Assembly (NCBI RefSeq): GCF_035917575.1
Contig: NZ_CP109090.1
Location: forward strand, 1,178,001-1,242,000
Source of the DNA: Streptomyces sp. NBC_01788
GTDB taxonomy: Bacteria > Actinomycetota > Actinomycetes > Streptomycetales > Streptomycetaceae
Reading direction: 5' to 3'
DNA: 64,000 bases
Positions 34,830 to 43,521 of this stretch are shown here, one piece after another (positions within the stretch are counted from its first letter, which is position 1; each line of letters opens with the position of its first letter). The notes under the pieces are model-generated. The model searched no databases. It was not told where the DNA came from and worked only from the letters and a program-made list of their open reading frames with translations. The position numbers were made by a program, and so were the translations under genes.

Positions 34830-35654
34830 TCATGGCGCGGTCGAGGCCGAGAGCGGGATCCCCGGCGGGACGTCAGCAGCGGGGTGCTGCCCTGGCGGTC
34901 GGGTCCACTCTTCGATGTCTCCGTCCGAGAAGGGGGTGGCGCCGCTGTCCTGGTTCCCGTAATCCGTCACTTCCGGGCCTGAGAAGTTCACGACGGTCAG
35001 GCCGGTCGTCCGGGTGTGCGGTGACAGGAACTCGCGTTCCTCCACGGGAGCGAGGGTGCGCCAGCCCGGGAGGGTCTGTCCGGTGAGGGCGGCGGCTTGC
35101 GTCAGTGGCCGTGTGGAGATGGCCTCGGCGGTTGTTCCGATCAGCGGAGTGTCCTGGCTGGCCGGGTCGTCCGGGCCGGGTGGCAGAGGAAGGTCGGGGC
35201 GTGGCCAGCGTGCCTCTTCGAAGGCCAGCGGAATGCGGGGGTCGTCTGTCAGTACGGTGGCCAGCTGGTCCTCCCAAGCTGCCGGATCGCTCAGGCCCAG
35301 GCCCTGCGAGAGCCTGTGCGCGCGGCTACCCGCTGCCACCGTTTGAATCGCCTCTTCGATGGTCTCCTCGATGGCGAGGTAGGCGTCCGGCAGCTCGCCC
35401 TCGTCGGCGCTGAGGTTAGCGCGGGACTGGGCCTTGTTCCTCTCGATGGTGCGCTCCGTGTCAACCTCGCGGCGAACCCTGGCGAGGACCGCTCGGATCA
35501 GCCCAGGCTGCAGTTGCTCGGCTTCATTCAGCCGCGCGCCAGCCACCTCTGCCACCATCCCCGTCACGACGCGGTCTCTCGGGCTGTCTCCCCGTGCGGC
35601 GGAGGTCCACAGGCGGCTCGGCGGGTTCAGCCCGGCCGGGTCCGACGCTCCCAT
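34830..35654 (-). CDS. Downstream frame of the broken large gene
   Basis: About 274 residues from an ATG at 35654, overlapping the end of the upstream frame by 28 bases. The sequence is convincingly coding (RVVTGMVAEVAGARLNEAEQ, ARVRREVDTERTIERNKAQS), but I recognise no domain. No ribosome site precedes the ATG. Either it is a separate overlapping gene or, more likely given the continued frameshifts downstream, the continuation of the 35627-37252 protein after a frameshift. Confidence 0.5.
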   Translation of the reverse strand: MGASDPAGLNPPSRLWTSAARGDSPRDRVVTGMVAEVAGARLNEAEQLQPGLIRAVLARVRREVDTERTIERNKAQSRANLSADEGELPDAYLAIEETIEEAIQTVAAGSRAHRLSQGLGLSDPAAWEDQLATVLTDDPRIPLAFEEARWPRPDLPLPPGPDDPASQDTPLIGTTAEAISTRPLTQAAALTGQTLPGWRTLAPVEEREFLSPHTRTTGLTVVNFSGPEVTDYGNQDSGATPFSDGDIEEWTRPPGQHPAADVPPGIPLSASTAP

Positions 35655-37252
35655 GGACACGCTGGCCGCATCGTCGCCGGATCGGAGAGTTGCTCCAGTG
35701 CGAGGGCCATGGCAGGTGCCGTGGCTTCGGGGCGCAGTGTGACCAGAGATCGCGTCGCAACCATCGCTCGGCATTTGCCTTCCCGGTCCGCGTGTGCGAC
35801 TGCGGCCAGTGCCGCGGTCGCGAAGGCGTGGTCGAGATCGCCGGGTACGGGGGTTCCGTTGTCGTTGTCGGGGGCGCGGTAGGGGTGCTGGGGGTCGTCG
35901 CTGTCGTGGACGCGTGGTGCTCTGCTCTCGATGACCGTTGCGGCTTCGTCCCAGAGGGCGAAGGCCAGGTCGAGGGAGTCGTTCGGGGGCAGGCCGAAGG
36001 CTTGCTGGGCGAAGGCTTGCTGGGCGAAGGCTTGCTGGGCGAAGGCTTGCTGGGCGAAGGCGAAGATCAGTGCCTGGGTGATGCCGTGGGTCCCGTACCG
36101 GCCGGCGCTCACCACTGCTTCGGCCTCTTCGGTGATGACGCGGTGGGTGAGGGTGCGATCGAGTTGCGCAGCCGTACGAAGGGCGTCGAGGGCTGTCTCG
36201 CCTCCGAAGTTCAGCCATCCGCCTTGTCCACGGGTGCGCACCCATGTCAGTGCGTAGGCTTCGGCGGCGAGCGCGTCATGGCCGTTCTGGCGAAGCTTGT
36301 CCGCAAGTCGGCGCAGCAGGAGGGGACCGTCCCGGAAGTCGAAGGGGCCGGCGATGGCACGCAGGACTTGTGCGGCCTCGTCGGTCTGTCCTCGGGCAGC
36401 GAGGTTGAGCAGGCCGTCGCCGACGAGGTCTCTCATCTGTTCGAGGGTGTGTTGTGGTGCGCCAGCCTCGTACGGGCTCAGGTGCCATGCGCGCAGTACC
36501 CGGATCAGGCCGACCGGTTCGGAGGGCGCGAGCGACGGGGCGGCAGGTGAGGTCGGGGCCGTGGCCGACTGCGCGGGGATGGGTGCGCTGCGGCGGGGCT
36601 GGGACTCGTCGGTGACCGATGGTTCGGGCAGGCGCGTGAGCTGCGGGGCGCCGACGCGTTCGGCGACGGCCTTGAGTTCCGCGACCAGTTGCGCGTCGGC
36701 CAGCCTCGTCCCGTCGCTGGAGGAGTCGCGGTTCGCTTGCCGCTCGTCGGCCCTGCTCAGTGCGATGCGCAGCAGTTGTGGAACGCCGTCGGGCGTGGAG
36801 GGGCCGACTGTCCGGGCGAGCCGGTCCAGAAGTGCGGCGTCGGCTTGGAGGAGCGGGGTGTCCAAGGTGATGCGGAGCGCGGTTGCCACAACCGGATCGG
36901 CGGTGCCGTTCCACGCGCGCCAGAGGTCTTCTCGGGCGCCGTGGAGGATGGTGTTCGGGCCGTTGCAGTCGCTGAGCAAGCCGGTGGCTGCGAGATCGGC
37001 AAGGGCCACGGGGTCTGCCCCGGCCAGGACGTTCCACCACCGCGGGCGGGCAGCGTTGGTCTCCTTGCCGTCGGTGTGAAGGACAAGACGTTCGCACAGT
37101 GGCTGGATTCGCGCCACCCGCGCCCGCCCCCGGGCCGGGTCCGCGGTGACCAGGGCGGGCAGCGGATCCAGGAGCTCATGGACGGTGATGTCCTTGCGCC
37201 AGCCGTAGGCCACCAGCTGTGACCGCGTGGCCGGCCCCGCCGGCCGCCGCAC
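35627..37252 (-). CDS. Large hypothetical protein with AQQAF tandem repeat, probably broken
   Basis: A 541-residue frame that I do not recognise, with long helical segments and a Pro/Ala-rich linker (~residues 220-245). Near residue 400 the pentapeptide FAQQA is repeated four times from a 15-bp DNA tandem repeat. The frame ends abruptly at 35627 while the coding signal continues in another frame (34830-35654) and then in two more. No ribosome site supports the first start, so the 5' end may also be damaged. Probably a decaying gene of about 2.6 kb. Confidence 0.5.
   Translation of the reverse strand: MRRPAGPATRSQLVAYGWRKDITVHELLDPLPALVTADPARGRARVARIQPLCERLVLHTDGKETNAARPRWWNVLAGADPVALADLAATGLLSDCNGPNTILHGAREDLWRAWNGTADPVVATALRITLDTPLLQADAALLDRLARTVGPSTPDGVPQLLRIALSRADERQANRDSSSDGTRLADAQLVAELKAVAERVGAPQLTRLPEPSVTDESQPRRSAPIPAQSATAPTSPAAPSLAPSEPVGLIRVLRAWHLSPYEAGAPQHTLEQMRDLVGDGLLNLAARGQTDEAAQVLRAIAGPFDFRDGPLLLRRLADKLRQNGHDALAAEAYALTWVRTRGQGGWLNFGGETALDALRTAAQLDRTLTHRVITEEAEAVVSAGRYGTHGITQALIFAFAQQAFAQQAFAQQAFAQQAFGLPPNDSLDLAFALWDEAATVIESRAPRVHDSDDPQHPYRAPDNDNGTPVPGDLDHAFATAALAAVAHADREGKCRAMVATRSLVTLRPEATAPAMALALEQLSDPATMRPACPWERRTRPG
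35995..36060. repeat. 15-bp tandem repeat, 4.4 copies
   Basis: The unit CGAAGGCTTGCTGGG is repeated exactly from 35995, 36010, 36025 and 36040, followed by a partial CGAAGG. Because 15 is a multiple of three it keeps the minus-strand frame and encodes repeated FAQQA. Copy number is likely variable between strains. Confidence 0.95.
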
Positions 37253-37293
37253 ATGCCCCCGGGCAGCGGCTCGGCCAAGGCGCCCCGGCTCAC

Positions 37294-37926
37294 TCAGGAG
37301 GTGTACAGCGACTGCAATCTGGTCACCTGGCCCTTCCCGTCGAAGCTGAGGTCGTACCCCAGCCCCGAGCGGGAGGAGCTCGGCTCGGCCATCAGCCGGT
37401 TGACGAGCTCGGTCTGGGAGTAGGGGTGGGGGGCGGAGTTGTCGCCCAGCGGGACCGATAGCAGCACCCGGGCGTCTGTGGCCATGAGCACCGTGGTGTA
37501 GGGCCCTTCACCGGGGATGATCAGCCACGCCTCGTGCGGGTCTGTGACGGCCACCTTCCGGGCCGTCCGCACTGACAGGTAGGTCCGTCCGCCACTGATC
37601 CAGCCCTCGCGTATCTGCATGAACTGCTTGGTACCGGCCCAGCGTGTCGTGCCGGCCGGGGCGGTGTCGTCGCCGGGCGCGGTTGTCGCGGTGGGTGGGG
37701 TCGTCGCGGTGGGTGGGGTCGTCGCAGTAGCCGGAACCTTCGTGGTGAGCGGGGTCGGCACGGCGGCGTGTCCGGACGCCGACACTGAAGCCGTCACCGA
37801 TGTTGCCGGGGCAGGAACCTCCGCCTGCCCTTCGCCTGCCTTGCCGGTGCATGCGGTCAGGGCAAGAGCGGTCAAGGCCAGAGCGGTCAGGGGAAGGGCG
37901 CCGGTTCGGCGGCGAGAATTGAGCAT
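37294..37926 (-). CDS. Putative lipoprotein of the sigma-factor operon
   Basis: A 210-residue secreted protein. The N-terminal signal has a repeated LTALALTAL core and a lipobox LTAC, then a Thr/Pro/Ala linker containing ATTPPT repeats (an 18-bp DNA repeat), then a folded domain (TKQFMQIREGWISGGRTYLS, KVAVTDPHEAWLIIPGEG). No family recognised. It follows the membrane protein and sigma factor genes on the same strand (100 bp apart), so it may be a target or part of the same regulon. ATG at 37926 opens on the signal peptide. Confidence 0.7.
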   Translation of the reverse strand: MLNSRRRTGALPLTALALTALALTACTGKAGEGQAEVPAPATSVTASVSASGHAAVPTPLTTKVPATATTPPTATTPPTATTAPGDDTAPAGTTRWAGTKQFMQIREGWISGGRTYLSVRTARKVAVTDPHEAWLIIPGEGPYTTVLMATDARVLLSVPLGDNSAPHPYSQTELVNRLMAEPSSSRSGLGYDLSFDGKGQVTRLQSLYTS

Positions 37927-38025
37927 GGCAAGGTCCCATCGGATCAGATGCAGTCGGGATACATGAGCTCTACGCCCTGGCCCGCCTCTGGGTTGCACCT
38001 CGATGCCGTGAATGCGGCGGCGGCC

Positions 38026-38622
38026 TCACTCGGCGGGCCAGTCGGCCTCCCGCAAGGACTCCACCCGGCCCTCGCTGTTGTAGTCGATCGCGAACATCCA
38101 CCGCGGCCCGGCAGCCAGTCGGCTCACCAACTGGTCCAACTGCATATCCGCAGGGGACCCGCCGGAGAGCCGCCGTGCTTCCACCAGCGTCCATTGCGGC
38201 AGGGTCAGCGTGTGCACCACACCCGTGGGCACCGCGGTCCCCCTGACGGTACGGAGCTGCTCGACGGTGACCCGCACCATGTCGCCCTGCGCCACCGCGC
38301 CGTACACGTAGCCCAGTTCACTGGCGTACTCCTCGCCGTGTGCGGGCGACGGCGGCACGAAGCCTGAAACGGTCGGCGCCGGCGCGATCGCGGCCGGCTC
38401 CGGCACCCGGGCGGCTCGGAACAGCGACAGACCGCCCACCACCACAGCGGCGGCCAGCAGCGCGCCGCCGAACGCCACAGCCGCCCGTCGGCGGCGCATA
38501 CGCTGCTCACCACGGGCCCGCACCCGGTGCGCGGCAAGCGGCATCACCTGCTGCCGGCCCGACTCGGCGAGCCCGGCCAGGTTTCGCTCCAGACACCGCT
38601 CCAGTTCCGTCCTGTCAGCCAT
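38026..38622 (-). CDS. Membrane protein, likely anti-sigma factor
   Basis: A 198-residue protein with a cytoplasmic N-terminal region (~45 residues; no HxxxCxxC zinc motif), one transmembrane helix (AAVAFGGALLAAAVVVGGLS) and an extracytoplasmic C-terminal domain. Its start overlaps the end of the sigma factor gene by eight bases, so the two are translationally coupled. By position and topology it is probably the cognate anti-sigma factor, although no known anti-sigma domain is visible. Confidence 0.7.
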   Translation of the reverse strand: MADRTELERCLERNLAGLAESGRQQVMPLAAHRVRARGEQRMRRRRAAVAFGGALLAAAVVVGGLSLFRAARVPEPAAIAPAPTVSGFVPPSPAHGEEYASELGYVYGAVAQGDMVRVTVEQLRTVRGTAVPTGVVHTLTLPQWTLVEARRLSGGSPADMQLDQLVSRLAAGPRWMFAIDYNSEGRVESLREADWPAE

Positions 38623-39169
38623 GCCTCACCTCCGGCAGCCGGGTCGTCCGCAGCTCTAGGTCCGTATCGGCCAGCAGACGTGCCAGCGCCGCCCGTCCGC
38701 GGCTCAGGTGCGCCTTGACCGTGCCGACGGGGCAACCGGTCTCGGCAGCCACCTGCTCCACCGGCAGATCACACAGATGATGCAGCACCACGGCCCGCCG
38801 CTGCGCCTCGGGGATCCGCCGCAGTGCCTGGACCAGCAGCACGTGGTGTGGTTCCGGCGGCGGTACGGCGGCGGGCGGACCCTGCCGCCGGGCGAAGGCC
38901 AGCGCGGTGCGCGCCCGCCGCCACCGACTGACCGCCAGCCGCCAGGCCACCGTGCGCACCCACGCTTCGGGGGCACCGTTCAGGTCCAACTCGGCCCAGC
39001 GTTCCCAGGCCCGGGCGAAGGCCTCCTGCACCACGTCCTGAGACTCAGCCAGGTCACCTGTCATCGCGTACAACTGGCCGACGAGCCGGCCGACGCTCGC
39101 GGTGTAGAAGGCGTCAAAATCACGCTCGTCCACACCGCGCCCCGGCACATTCTGTGGTGGTGGTCGCAT
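38615..39169 (-). CDS. SigE-type ECF RNA polymerase sigma factor
   Basis: A 184-residue ECF sigma factor. Region 2 reads FDAFYTASVGRLVGQLYAMT with VVQEAFARAWERW; region 4 reads LRRIPEAQRRAVVLHHLCDL and VAAETGCPVGTVKAHLSRGR. This is the actinobacterial SigE-family type. It redirects RNA polymerase to a small regulon, usually including its own operon. The ATG at 39169 has GAAGGGG very close upstream; a GTG at 39181 is possible. It is followed by a coupled membrane protein and then a lipoprotein gene. Confidence 0.9.
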   Translation of the reverse strand: MRPPPQNVPGRGVDERDFDAFYTASVGRLVGQLYAMTGDLAESQDVVQEAFARAWERWAELDLNGAPEAWVRTVAWRLAVSRWRRARTALAFARRQGPPAAVPPPEPHHVLLVQALRRIPEAQRRAVVLHHLCDLPVEQVAAETGCPVGTVKAHLSRGRAALARLLADTDLELRTTRLPEVRHG

Positions 39170-39471
39170 ACCCCTTCTCACGCTGAACGGTGGCTGCGCG
39201 GCTCCAATGGAGTTTCCCCGTGATCCTGGACGACGGCCAGACAGACAACTCGACGCACGACCCTGCCTGATCCACCCCAGCCGGTACAGCCATCCAGCAT
39301 CGCCAGTTCCCTCAATCGCGCGACTGGGGTGGACCCCTCGCCAGCAGCCGGACCCTGGTTACGGACCCGGGATCTGACTCGGGCGCCGTCCGGCGGGGTG
39401 AGTGTGGGCATGGCACAGACACTGGCAGGGTGAGGCCGAGTCCCTTGTCCCCCTCTCTCGGTCACGGTGTT
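39170..39471 (-). other. Non-coding stretch between sigma operon and recombinase relic
   Basis: The minus frame stays open through the lost end of the recombinase relic but shows no protein-like pattern. The sigma-operon promoter should lie close to 39200-39260; I cannot identify it with confidence. Confidence 0.4.
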
Positions 39472-39830
39472 GTGGTCACCGGGGGCGTATCGGCTCCATG
39501 TCCCGCCAGTCTCCTTGAGAAGCCGGGTGGTGGTCTTGTCGTGATAGCCAAGAGCGTCCGCGACGACGGGCGCAGGCAACTTGAGGAGTTGCTGCCGGAT
39601 GGCGCTGCGGGCGGGTGCGGCCGGGACCCGATCTCGCTCAGGAGCGCGGACAGGTGGTCCGGGCGGAACGGCTACCCCGTCCGACGGCTGCGGACGAGCC
39701 GACCGGATGCCGGGTTGGTGGCATTGTTCATGTTGTCGCGGTTCGCGATGTGTTCCAGCAGCAGGGCGGAGACAGACTCGGGAACAGGCGAGGCCGGTTC
39801 CCCGAGCCGTAGCAGCGCGGTGTCGCCGCC
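39472..39830 (-). pseudogene. Tyrosine-recombinase-like gene, frameshifted C-terminal remnant
   Basis: Three minus-strand frames together give TALLRLGEPASPVPESVSAL, HLSALLSEIG, then RSAIRQQLLKLPAPVVADAL with LGYHDKTTTRLL and GGTWSRYAPGDH. This resembles the C-terminal half of a Streptomyces integrase/recombinase-like family in which LP.PV....LG.H..TA is conserved. At least two frameshifts and loss of the natural stop make it a pseudogene. It is adjacent to IS630- and IS481-like relics. Confidence 0.6.
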
Positions 39831-39981
39831 GCGGATCACATCGTCCAGGCCCAGGGCCATGCGGTAGGCGAGGAAACGGAAGTTGTACTGCTGGCAGCCG
39901 ATCCGCATGCCCCGTTCGGAGGGCTTGGCCGCCGAGTTGTTGTCGGTGCCGAACAACGGGCGGACCTCAGGTGAACCACTC

Positions 39982-40183
39982 GTCCGTGTGCGGAGGTTGA
40001 CCGACCAGGAGGGGCCAACGGCTGCAGCACATCGTGCGCCCGGGGCAGACCAGTTGGGTTCGGTTCCAGCGCGCGATGATGCTGCTGGCCTCGGGCGGCG
40101 GGAACCGGGTGCCGGTGGTCGCCCAGCTGGTGCAGGCCGACGAGGACACCGTCCGGGACTAGATCCACCGGTTCAACGAGATC
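39982..40183 (+). pseudogene. IS630-like transposase N-terminal relic
   Basis: VRVRRLTDQEG is followed, after a one-base shift, by QRLQHIVRPGQTSWVRFQRA, MMLLASGGGNRVPVVAQLVQ and ADEDTVRD, then an in-frame TAG at 40160-40162, then IHRFNEI. This matches the helix-turn-helix N-terminus of IS630-type transposases, where a sense codon replaces the TAG. The catalytic domain is absent. Confidence 0.7.
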
Positions 40184-40188
40184 GTACT

Positions 40189-40320
40189 CGTCCGATCGCG
40201 CATGTAGCCGAAGAGATGGGGATTTCCCGGGCAACGGCGTCGAAGTGGGTGAAGCGGCACCAGCCGTACACCGACTCGTCGACACCGATCTCGCACCATG
40301 GCAGGCTCGCCACGAACGCC
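40189..40320 (+). pseudogene. IS481-like transposase N-terminal relic
   Basis: RPIAHVAEEMGISRATASKW followed by VKRH and, after a short loss, DSSTPISH, matches the N-terminal helix-turn-helix of IS481-family transposases. It is fused almost directly to the IS630-like relic, indicating insertion of one element into another followed by decay. Confidence 0.65.
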
Positions 40321-40324
40321 GGGC

Positions 40325-40615
40325 TCAGGAAGCGTTATCGACCTCGGCGACGTTGTCGCCCCTGGCCGCTTCGTCCCGTCCCATGCCAAGGAAGCGCCGG
40401 ATGGCTTCGACCGGCATGTCGAGTCCCTCGGACGCGGACTCTTCGTCGCCGAAGACCTGCACTGCCTCAGTAACCGCCACGGCCAGTTCGACCTCTGCTT
40501 TGCGGACCTTGGCCTCGGCCTTGTCCACGGTGTCGACCACCGCCAGCTGACGGCGCTGCCTCTCCTGAAGTCTCTGCTTACGGGAAGGGTTTTTGTCAAG
40601 GTTCTGCACAGTCAT
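40325..40615 (-). CDS. Small coiled-coil hypothetical protein
   Basis: A 96-residue protein with a basic N-terminal third (NPSRKQRLQERQRRQ) leading into a long heptad-like helix (AVVDTVDKAEAKVRKAEVEL). No family is recognised; small proteins of this appearance occur on Streptomyces integrating elements, which would fit the adjacent recombinase-like relic. The ATG at 40615 is preceded by TATGAT about eight bases upstream, which could be a -10 element of a nearly leaderless transcript. Confidence 0.6.
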   Translation of the reverse strand: MTVQNLDKNPSRKQRLQERQRRQLAVVDTVDKAEAKVRKAEVELAVAVTEAVQVFGDEESASEGLDMPVEAIRRFLGMGRDEAARGDNVAEVDNAS

Positions 40616-40779
40616 GACCAAGATCATAAACAGTCGGGGGCACGTCCATGAAATCGGCAACTCACCTGCGTCAGCGGGGCGTTCACGGCGCGCTGACTCA
40701 GCACAGGCGCTCCGTGAAGCCGTCCCTCAGCAGAGGTGCGGTGTCGGGGCATTGTCACGCTGACGGCGGATGCCTGTCG

Positions 40780-42020
40780 ATGAGGCTTCAAAGCGTGCTG
40801 GTGGGGTGGTTTGGGTCCCTGTTCAGGCCGGTGTGGGCAGGGCGCGATCAGGCGTTTCGCCAGTACGCCGCTCGCGTGGGTCAGTGGCATCGCCTGGCCG
40901 TCGAACACGGCGTGATCGACGACAACGATGAGTTCCTGATCAACGTCGCCGAGCACGGCTGCCGGTCCCACTGGTGCGGTCACTGGACGCGAGTACGCCT
41001 TGCCGAGCAGTGGGACCTGGCCAGGGTGCTCGGCCGGCGCCGGGGGCGGCCTGAGTTCGTCGCCATGTCGCTGAACGGCGAGAGCGTGCTGGGCGCGACC
41101 AGTGAGGAGTACGAGGTCTGGCTGATCGCCGTCGACCGCTTCCACGCGTGGGTCGAGTCCTGGGCCCAGGACCGCGCCCAGGAGACCCCGCAGGAGCGCG
41201 AGTCCGGGTGGCATGCCGTACTGCGTTGGAAGACCGCGCCACAGCGCCTCCGGTCGGCGTGGCGAGACGGGCTGGCCGGCAACCCGGCCGCACCCGCCTC
41301 GGTACTGCTGCGACTGCTCGACGTCGCAGAGGGCGAACGGCTACGCGGCGCCGGCTGGCTGATCACCCGTGAACTGCCTGACGAAGTCGTCGAGGCGTGG
41401 ATCTCCCATCCCGAGCCACGCGTCCGCAAGCAGCCGGCAGAGCGCTGGACACTCACGGCCGAGCAGCGCGAACGGCTCTTCGTTGAACCTGAACCCGGGT
41501 TGCGATGGATCTTCGCCACCTGTGCGGTGGACGGAAGGTCGCCCCTGACCGAGGCCACGTTCGCGCAACTCGTCGCCGATTCCAGCGCGAAGGTGAGAGC
41601 CGAGGTCGCACTCCATCGCGACCTGCCCGCCCGGCACCTGGTGACGCTCGCGGCTGATCCGGAACCCGCCATGCGCCGCGCCGCCTGCCGGCGAGCCTGG
41701 CCGTGCCTCGAACCGGACACCCACACGTCGCTGATGGCTGAGCGGACCTGGTCGACAGGTTCAGCCGTGACCCCGACCGCGGTGTGCGCCGGCGGGCCCG
41801 TCGCGATCCGCGCCTCACGCCGGCCTCGGTGATCCGTCTCCTCGACGACCCCGACTGGGCCATCAGAGAAGCGGCAGCGCGCGACCCGCGCCTGACCACG
41901 CGCGTGCTGACCAACCTGCTCCACGACGCCACCACCGCCATGTCCGCAGCCGCCAACCCGGCCGTCCCGGAGCACGTTATGCACCACCTCCTGGACCGGC
42001 AGCCATCAGTCACGACCTGA
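40780..42020 (+). pseudogene. LRV/HEAT-like repeat protein gene, frameshifted
   Basis: The first frame (40780 to 41832) runs from MRLQSVLVGWFGSLFRPVWA through repeats such as RDGLAGNPAAPASVLLRLLD and EAWISHPEPRVRK. Near 41743 the reading must shift to continue DLVDRFSRDPDRGVRR, DPRLTPASVIRLLDDPDWAI and AANPAVPEHVMHHLLD, ending at 42020. The repeats are leucine-rich variant type (DP..VR..AA.NP..P). A single missing base explains the break, so inactivation is probably recent or a sequencing error. Confidence 0.7.
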
Positions 42021-42186
42021 TCAGCCGGGGGTCGCCCAGCAGGCGCGAAGGCGACGTGCGTGCCTCGACGCGGTCCCTCCGCAGCTTCCACCGTCCCCGA
42101 CGCGACGGGCGTGCCCGCCAGTGCGGTTCCGCCACGCGATAGAAACCAGTGGCCGGCATGGACTGGGATTGGCAGGATGCCCGGCA

Positions 42187-43116
42187 ATGGCCTCCCACTC
42201 GTACTCCTTCAACAGTCCTCCGACCGATCCCATCGCCACTGCCCGCGACGCCTTGAACGGCCTGGCCGTCGGCGACGCCTTCGGAGCCCAGTTCTTCGTC
42301 CCCGACCACCTCCCCGCTCTGCGTGACCAGCAACTGCCTGAAGCGCCCTGGCCGTGGACCGACGACACGGAGATGGCCTGCTCCATCCACCGACTCGTCA
42401 TGCGACGAGGCGAGGTGAACCAAGATGAACTCGCCCGTTCCTTCGCCGAACGGCACGACTTCGACCGCGGCTACGGTCCCGCGATGAACCGCCTGTTGCG
42501 CCTGGTCCGCCAGGGCGGCAACTGGCGCGAACTCGCGGCCGGACTGTTCGACGGGCAGGGCTCCTGGGGCAACGGGGCAGCGATGCGCGTCGCCCCTCTC
42601 GGCGCCCGCTACCCAGGCGACCCGGAACGCGCGGCCCGGCAGGCCGCCATGTCCGCCGAGGTGACCCACACCCACCCCGAGGCCGTCGCCGGGGCCGTCG
42701 CGGTCGCCGTCGCCGCCAGCCGCGCCGCGTACCGCCGCGCCGAACCCGTGACCGGCACGGACCTGCTCGCCACCGTTTTGGACGTCGTCCCTCCCAGCCG
42801 GGTACGCGACGGCATCGTCGAGGCCCGTACGCTCCTGGACCAGCCTCACGTCGAACTCGCTGCCCATCTTCTCGGCAACGGACGCCAGGTCAGCGCCGTC
42901 GACACGGTCCCCTTCACCCTCTGGTGCGCCGCCCGGAACCTGACCGATTACGCGACTGCCCTGTGGGCCACTGCCTCGGCCGGTGGAGACGTCGACACCA
43001 CCTGCGCGATCGTCGGCGGCATCGTCGCCTCCCGCGTCGGCACCGAAGGCATCCCCGCCCCCTGGCGCCACCGCACAGAGACCCTGCCCGATTGGCTACA
43101 GGGACGCCAGTCCTGA
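42187..43116 (+). CDS. ADP-ribosylglycohydrolase family protein
   Basis: A 309-residue DraG/ARH-like enzyme. The metal-binding motifs are complete: GLAVGDAFG near the start, WTDDTEMAC, GSWGNGAAMRVAPLG and the C-terminal GGDVDTTCAIVGGIV. It removes ADP-ribose from proteins or nucleic acid, or hydrolyses related compounds. ATG at 42187 is preceded by AGGA eight bases upstream. The broken LRV-repeat gene lies just upstream on the same strand. Confidence 0.88.
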   Translation: MASHSYSFNSPPTDPIATARDALNGLAVGDAFGAQFFVPDHLPALRDQQLPEAPWPWTDDTEMACSIHRLVMRRGEVNQDELARSFAERHDFDRGYGPAMNRLLRLVRQGGNWRELAAGLFDGQGSWGNGAAMRVAPLGARYPGDPERAARQAAMSAEVTHTHPEAVAGAVAVAVAASRAAYRRAEPVTGTDLLATVLDVVPPSRVRDGIVEARTLLDQPHVELAAHLLGNGRQVSAVDTVPFTLWCAARNLTDYATALWATASAGGDVDTTCAIVGGIVASRVGTEGIPAPWRHRTETLPDWLQGRQS

Positions 43117-43133
43117 AACACCGCACCGCCACG

Positions 43134-43220
43134 GTGGCCGACAGCCACCCCTGCCCCTCCTGCGGCCACCTCGTCCCCGACGAACCCCAGGCACCTCGGG
43201 CTCGAAGTCACGTTCCATGA
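43134..43220 (+). pseudogene. Possible CPCC-type zinc-ribbon fragment
   Basis: A 28-residue frame reading HPCPSCGHLVPDEP resembles the first zinc knuckle of CPCC-family small proteins (CPCCGH..). The second knuckle is absent and the sequence ends at 43220. It could equally be chance; confidence is low. Confidence 0.3.
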
Positions 43221-43521
43221 ACACTCAGCAGCCACCCGTCGCGACGGCGACCCCCGTGCCCCACCGGCCGGAGACGGGGGGATGGCGCGCCGTGTCCAGT
43301 GCCGTCGCCCCGTTGGGTGGCCGCTCGCCCCAGCCCTCGTACCAGGACCCGTCGTGCTCAACGTCGAGCAGGGCCTCGGCGGCGCGCTCGACGACGCGTG
43401 GCCTTCGCCACAATTTGCCCATTTCGGGACGGATGAATGCGCATATGTAGTTGTAAAGCTAGTTGCACTCCTCGGACAACCAGCTCCAGGGATTCAAAGA
43501 ACAGTGACATGGGAGAAGCGC
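43221..43521 (+). promoter_or_regulatory. Leader region of the L,D-transpeptidase gene
   Basis: No gene is seen. The right part (43425-43500) is AT-rich for this genome and holds TAGTTG twice in direct orientation (43450-43455 and 43462-43467), candidates for a regulator site near the promoter. Confidence 0.4.
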
